A stretch of 64,000 nucleotides of DNA, from the NCBI GenBank assembly GCA_034664125.1, contig JAXDIG010000011.1, positions 1 to 64,000 of the forward strand, given 5' to 3'. Made by a program: the position numbers and the translations under genes. This document shows, one piece after another, positions 60,230-64,000 of this stretch (position 1 is the stretch's first letter; the number at the start of each line of letters is the position of its first letter). The notes under the pieces are model-generated. The model was not told the origin of the DNA, ran no database searches, and saw only the letters and a list, made by a program, of their open reading frames with translations. This DNA is from JACVRW01 sp034664125 (GTDB lineage: Bacteria; Actinomycetota; Thermoleophilia; Solirubrobacterales; Thermoleophilaceae).

Positions 60230-61803
60230 CCCTCACGCTCGTGATCGGCGGGACGCGCTCAGGCAAGAGCGGGCGCGCCGAGACGCTGGCGCTCGCCACA
60301 GGCCTCCCGGTGCGCTACGTCGCCACGGCCGACCGGTCGGATCCGGCGATGGCCGAGCGCATCCGCCGCCACGCCGAGCGCCGGCCGCCGAGCTGGACGA
60401 CGGTCGAGGCCGGCGCCGACCTCGGGGACGCCGTGGCGAACGCGGACGGCACCTGCGTCCTGCTCGACGGCCTCGGCCCGTGGGTCGCGACCGCGCTCCA
60501 CCGCGCGGGCGCATTCGACGGTTCCCAGGCCGGGGGCCTGGAGCCGGTGCGCGACCGCGTCATGGCAGGGATCGACGCCGTAGCGCGCGCGGCCGCCGGC
60601 CCCGATCCGTTGATCGTGGTCGCCGAGGAGGCCGGTCAGGGAGTGCTGCCGCCCGACGCCGCCTCGCGCGCCTGGGTCGACCTGATCGGCGACGCCAAGC
60701 AGCGGCTGGCTGACGTGGCCGAGCGCGTGGAGCTGGTCGTGGCGGGCCGGCCGCTGACCGTCGCGGGCAGCCCGGCGACGGGTGCGGCGGAGCTGCGCGG
60801 CCACGGGGACGCCGAGCTGGCGCCCGGCCTGGCCGACCACGCGGTGAACGTGATGAGCGGCGGGCCGCCGGACTGGCTGCGCGCGGCGCTGCACGAGGCT
60901 CTGGACGCGGACGGCCCGCGCTACCCGGACGAGCGGCCCGCGGCGGCGGCGCTCGCCGCCCTGCACGGTCGCGACCCCGCGGAGGTGGTGTCGACCAACG
61001 GCGCGGCCGAGGCGCTCTGGCTGCTTCCCGCGGCGCTGCGCCCGGGGCTGGCCGCCTGCGTGCACCCCGCCTTCACCGAAGCGGAAGCGGCCCTGCGCGC
61101 TCACGGAGTGCCCGTGGCGCGCGTGCTGCGCGACCCCGAGCGCGGCTTCGCCCTCGACCCGGCCGCCGTGCCGGACGCGGCCGACCTGGTCGTGGTGGGC
61201 AACCCGGCCTCGCCCAGCGGGACGCTCGACCCCGCCGCGGCGCTGCTGGCCCTGCGCCGCCCCGGCCGCGTCGTAGCCGTGGACGAGGCCTTCATGGACC
61301 TCGTGCCGGGCGAGCCGGGGTCGCTCGTGCGCGAGCCGCTGGCCGACGTGATCGTGGTGCGCAGCCTTACCAAGTCGATGGCCCTGCCGGGGGTGCGCGC
61401 CGGGTACGCCGTCGCCGCGCCCGCCGTGGCGGAGCGCTTGCGCGCCGTGCGCCCGCCCTGGTCGGCCAACGCGCTGGCGCTTGCGGCCCTCACAGCGATC
61501 GCGAAGCGCCCGGAGGCCCTGGCCGCCGCAGCCGAGCGAGGGGCCACCGAGCGCGCCGACCTGGCCGGGCGCCTGGACGGGGTGGCGGGGGTCCGCACCT
61601 GGCCGGGCGCGGCGAACTTCTGCCTGGTCGAGGTGGCGGACGGCCCGGCGGTGGTGGCCGCCCTGCGCGGACGCGGCATCGCCGTGCGCCCGGCGGGCTC
61701 CTTTCCGGGGCTCGGCCCCGGACACCTGCGCATCACGGCGCGCAGCGGACCGGAGAACGAGCGCGTGGCCGGCGCGCTCGCGGAGGCGGTCGGCGCGTCG
61801 TGA
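60226..61803 (+). CDS. cobU-cobC: CobU kinase/guanylyltransferase fused to threonine-phosphate decarboxylase-like PLP enzyme
   Basis: A 525-residue fusion. Residues ~1-175 are the bifunctional adenosylcobinamide kinase/GTP:adenosylcobinamide-phosphate guanylyltransferase (GGTRSGKSGRAE P-loop, YVATADRSDPAMAERIRRHAERR in part, VLLDGLGPWV, VAEEAGQGVLP). Residues ~200-525 are an aminotransferase-fold enzyme of the CobC (P. denitrificans)/CobD (Salmonella) type that makes aminopropanol phosphate; the PLP lysine is in RSLTKSMALPGVRAGYA and NPASPSGT precedes it. ATG overlaps the cobB stop. Confidence 0.93.
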   Translation: MTLTLVIGGTRSGKSGRAETLALATGLPVRYVATADRSDPAMAERIRRHAERRPPSWTTVEAGADLGDAVANADGTCVLLDGLGPWVATALHRAGAFDGSQAGGLEPVRDRVMAGIDAVARAAAGPDPLIVVAEEAGQGVLPPDAASRAWVDLIGDAKQRLADVAERVELVVAGRPLTVAGSPATGAAELRGHGDAELAPGLADHAVNVMSGGPPDWLRAALHEALDADGPRYPDERPAAAALAALHGRDPAEVVSTNGAAEALWLLPAALRPGLAACVHPAFTEAEAALRAHGVPVARVLRDPERGFALDPAAVPDAADLVVVGNPASPSGTLDPAAALLALRRPGRVVAVDEAFMDLVPGEPGSLVREPLADVIVVRSLTKSMALPGVRAGYAVAAPAVAERLRAVRPPWSANALALAALTAIAKRPEALAAAAERGATERADLAGRLDGVAGVRTWPGAANFCLVEVADGPAVVAALRGRGIAVRPAGSFPGLGPGHLRITARSGPENERVAGALAEAVGAS

Positions 61804-63014
61804 GCGCTCCCCCGCTCGCTGTGGTCGGCATCGGCGCCGACGGCTGGGCCGGCCTGGCCGAGCCGGCCCGCGCGGCGCTGCGCGCCGCCGAGCTGATCGT
61901 CGGGTCGGAGCGCCAGCTCGCGCTGCTCGAAGACACGGCCGCGGAGCACAGGGCCTGGCCCTCCCCGATCGACCCGCTCGTGGACGAGCTGGCAGCCGGC
62001 CCGTCGCGGGCCACCGCGGTGCTGGCCAGCGGCGACCCGATGCTCCACGGCATCGGCGCCACGCTCGCCCGCCGGCTCGGCCCCGAGCGTCTGCGCGTGT
62101 ACCCGCACCCGTCGGCGTTCGCGCTTGCCTGCGCGCGCCTGGGCTGGCCGGAGACCGAGGTCGAGCTGGTCAGCGCCGTCGGGCGGCCCGCCGAGGTGGT
62201 CGCCCGGCTGCTCCAGCCGGGGCGCCGCCTCGTCGCCTACGTCGCCGGGCCCGACGGCGCCGCGACGGTCGCCCGAGTGGCGCGCGAGCGCGGCTTCGGC
62301 GAGAGCCGGCTGGTCGTGCTCGAGCAGCTCGGAGCAGCGGGCGAGCAGCTCCACGAAACCACGCCCGACGACTGGGGCGAGCGCGCGGCCGACCCGCTCC
62401 ACGCCGTGGCGCTCGACTGCGGTCGCGCTCCCGGCGCTCCGCTGCTGCCGCTCACGCCGGGCCTTCCCGACGACGCCTACGAGAGCGACGGCCAGCTCAC
62501 CAAGCGGGGCGTCCGCGCGATCACGCTCGCGGCGCTCGGGCCCGCGCCCCGCCAGCTGCTCTGGGATGTCGGCGCCGGCAGCGGCTCCATCGGAATCGAA
62601 TGGCTGCGCGCGGAGAGCACCGCCCGCGCCGTGGCGGTCGAGGCGCGCGCCGACCGCGCCGAGCGAGCCGCCGCGAACGCGCGCCGCCTGGGCGTGCCCC
62701 GGCTGGAGGTGCGGCACGGCCAGGCGCCCGCGGCGCTGGACGGCCTCGAGGCGCCGGACGCGATCTTCGTCGGCGGCGGTGTCACCGAGCCCGGGCTGCT
62801 CGAGCGGTGCTGGTCGGCCCTGCTGCCGGGCGGGCGGATGGTGGCCAACGCGGTGACGCTGGAGGGCGAGGCCCGCCTGCTCGAGGCGCGCGCGACCTAC
62901 GGGGGCGACCTCATGCGCATCGGGCTCGAGCACGCCGGCCGCGTCGGTGGCTTCACCGCGTGGCGAGCGCAGCTGCCCGTGGTCCAGTGGTCCGCCCGGC
63001 GGGGCCCCGGGTGA
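61800..63014 (+). CDS. cobL: Precorrin-6Y C5,15-methyltransferase (decarboxylating) CobL
   Basis: A 404-residue bifunctional enzyme. The CbiE-like half (1 to ~205) methylates C-5 (VVGIGADGWAGL, LASGDPMLHGIGATL, HPSAFALACARLGWP). The CbiT-like half (~215-404) methylates C-15 and decarboxylates the acetate side chain (PDDAYESDGQLTKRGVRA, SAM site DVGAGSGSIGIEWL, IFVGGGVTEPGLLERCW). GTG overlaps the previous stop (GTGA). Confidence 0.96.
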   Translation: MSAPPLAVVGIGADGWAGLAEPARAALRAAELIVGSERQLALLEDTAAEHRAWPSPIDPLVDELAAGPSRATAVLASGDPMLHGIGATLARRLGPERLRVYPHPSAFALACARLGWPETEVELVSAVGRPAEVVARLLQPGRRLVAYVAGPDGAATVARVARERGFGESRLVVLEQLGAAGEQLHETTPDDWGERAADPLHAVALDCGRAPGAPLLPLTPGLPDDAYESDGQLTKRGVRAITLAALGPAPRQLLWDVGAGSGSIGIEWLRAESTARAVAVEARADRAERAAANARRLGVPRLEVRHGQAPAALDGLEAPDAIFVGGGVTEPGLLERCWSALLPGGRMVANAVTLEGEARLLEARATYGGDLMRIGLEHAGRVGGFTAWRAQLPVVQWSARRGPG

Positions 63015-63868
63015 CCGTTCACTTCATCGGAGCGGGGCCGGGCGCCCCCGACCTGCTGACGCTGCGCGCGCAGCGGCTGATCGCGGAGTGCCCCGTCTGC
63101 CTCTACGCGGGTGCGCTGGTGCCGCCGGAGGTGCTCGCCCATGCGCCTGCGGCAGTGCGGGCGGTGGACACCCAGAACCTCGACCTGGACGAGATCGTCG
63201 GCGAGCTGAGCGCGGCACACGAGCGCGGCCAGGACGTGGCGCGGCTGCACTCCGGCGACCTGTCGATCTACAGCGCCGTCGCCGAGCAGATGCGCCGCCT
63301 CGACGAGCTCGGCATCCCCTGGGACGTCACCCCCGGGGTGCCGGCGTTCGCCGCCGCGGCAGCCGCGCTCGGCCAGGAGCTGACCCTCCCCGGCGTGGCG
63401 CAGACCGTGATCCTCACACGCCACGCCCGCCGGGCGACCCCCAAGCCCGAGGGCGAGGAGCTGGGGGCGCTGGCGGCGCACGGCGCGACGCTGGTGATCC
63501 ACCTCGGCGCCCAGGCGATGGACGAGCTGGCCGCCGAGCTGACGCCGCACTACGGCCCCGACTGCCCGGTGGCCGTGGTGGCGTGGGCCAGCTGGCCACG
63601 GGAGGTGGTGCTGCGCGGCACGCTCTCGACGATCGCCGCCGAGGTGGAGCGCGCCGGGGTGCGCCGAACCGCGGTGATCATCGTGGGGCGGGCGCTGGCG
63701 GAGCGCGGCTTTGCCGAGAGCCACTTGTACTCGGCGGACCGCGAGCGGCCGGGGCCGCCCCCCGAATGGCAGCAACCAGGGCAGCCCCCGCGGGGGGTGG
63801 GCCCTCAAACGGGGGTTATGTCTGACGTTGGGGGCCCACCCCCGTGCCGCGGGGGTCCGGGGGCGTGA
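63011..63868 (+). CDS. cobM: Precorrin-4 C11-methyltransferase CobM
   Basis: A 285-residue SAM-dependent tetrapyrrole methylase. VHFIGAGPGAPDLLTLRAQRL, VCLYAGALVPPEVL, HSGDLSIYSAVAEQM, TPGVPAFAAAAAALGQELTLP and QTVILTRHARRATPKPEGEEL (in part) are diagnostic. The family normally ends near the LYSADRERP segment. Here the last ~25 codons (from about residue 261) are encoded by a palindromic element and repeat unit, giving a Gly/Pro-rich tail. The stop lies inside the first 32-bp repeat. Confidence 0.95.
   Translation: MTVHFIGAGPGAPDLLTLRAQRLIAECPVCLYAGALVPPEVLAHAPAAVRAVDTQNLDLDEIVGELSAAHERGQDVARLHSGDLSIYSAVAEQMRRLDELGIPWDVTPGVPAFAAAAAALGQELTLPGVAQTVILTRHARRATPKPEGEELGALAAHGATLVIHLGAQAMDELAAELTPHYGPDCPVAVVAWASWPREVVLRGTLSTIAAEVERAGVRRTAVIIVGRALAERGFAESHLYSADRERPGPPPEWQQPGQPPRGVGPQTGVMSDVGGPPPCRGGPGA
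63793..63843 (+). repeat. 12-bp perfect inverted repeat at the 3' end of cobM
   Basis: GGGGGTGGGCCC (63793-63804) and GGGCCCACCCCC (63832-63843) are perfect inverted copies around a 27-base loop that is less GC-biased (TCAAACGGGGGTTATG and so on). It looks like a small non-coding palindromic element inserted into the end of cobM. It is directly followed by the 32-bp direct repeats. Confidence 0.75.
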
Positions 63869-63927
63869 GCCCCCCGAACGCCACAGACCGGCCAGCGTGC
63901 CGCGGGGGTCCGGGGGCGTGAGCCCCC
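63843..63927 (+). repeat. Two identical 32-bp direct repeats between cobM and cobK
   Basis: The units 63843-63874 and 63896-63927 are identical over 32 bases, spaced 53 bases start to start. Each holds a perfect hairpin GGGGGC-GTGA-GCCCCC whose loop is GTGA. In the first unit this GTGA contains the cobM stop; in the second it is the start of cobK. Either a duplicated gene junction or a repeated palindromic element. Confidence 0.85.
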
Positions 63928-64000
63928 GGGTCCTCATCCTCGGCGGCACGGCCGAGGCGCGCGAGCTCGCGGCCGCGCTGGACGCCGACGGTGTGCAGGT
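63918..64000 (+). CDS. cobK: Precorrin-6A reductase CobK, N-terminal fragment
   Basis: The first 27 codons before the window ends: a short start, then VLILGGTAEARELAAALDADG. ILGGTAEAR is the NADPH-binding opening of CobK/CbiJ, which reduces precorrin-6A to 6B, the substrate of CobL. The GTG at 63918 lies in the loop of the second 32-bp repeat. Context within the cob operon supports the call. Confidence 0.87.
   Translation, partial: MSPRVLILGGTAEARELAAALDADGVQ

Overview
The window is very GC-rich, uses many GTG and TTG starts, and packs its genes so tightly that most junctions are 4-base ATGA or GTGA overlaps. The gene content fits a soil-type actinobacterium: an encapsulin with its ferritin-like cargo, a CobN plus ChlI/ChlD-type cobalt chelatase, an actinobacterial FTR1 and several large GGDEF-EAL proteins. 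A lineage such as Thermoleophilia/Solirubrobacterales is my inference; there is no rRNA here to test it.

Layout. 1-4.7 kb (minus strand): an MFS exporter cut by the window edge, a membrane-bound GGDEF-EAL protein and an alpha-oxoamine-synthase-like PLP enzyme, in overlapping order. 4.7-6.7 kb: a divergent MarR regulator and MFS pump sharing a palindromic operator. 6.8-9.2 kb: a two-gene encapsulin nanocompartment, an NTF2-fold protein, a cold-shock protein with a long leader and a 56-residue basic protein. 9.2-12.9 kb: an unusual APC-permease/HAMP/GAF/GGDEF/EAL fusion. 13-15.6 kb: an MFS symporter with a maleate isomerase and a second NTF2-fold protein.

15.6-25.5 kb is a complete selenium and formate locus. 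A Tat-exported formate dehydrogenase whose catalytic subunit reads through an in-frame UGA (selenocysteine) is encoded with its FeS subunit, NrfD-type anchor and FdhE. Next to it lie the genes needed to decode that UGA: tRNA-Sec (selC), selD, selA and selB. 25.5-29.7 kb (minus): an FTR1 iron permease operon with a lipoprotein, a hydantoinase/oxoprolinase-like protein and a small anchored protein, behind a metal-box-like palindrome.

29.8-44.9 kb is an exopolysaccharide locus. It holds an initiating sugar-phosphate transferase carrying a degenerate GGDEF domain that keeps the c-di-GMP inhibitory-site motif, a Wzz-like protein, a Wzy-like polymerase/ligase, glycosyltransferases, a deacetylase, a Wzx-like flippase fused to a lipoprotein-like beta-helix, a JmjC/cupin protein, a CelD-like acyltransferase and a sugar epimerase. 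With two intact GGDEF-EAL proteins elsewhere in the window, c-di-GMP control of this polysaccharide is a testable idea.

45.0-64 kb is an aerobic-type cobalamin locus. Leftward: cobF, cobS and a bluB-cobT fusion. Rightward, behind a cobalamin riboswitch and an 8-codon leader ORF: cobC phosphatase, cbiB, cobQ, cobN, chlID, cobO, an ApgM-like phosphatase-superfamily protein, cobB, a cobU/threonine-phosphate-decarboxylase fusion, cobL, cobM and the start of cobK. The cobM-cobK junction is disrupted by a palindromic element and a 32-bp direct repeat.
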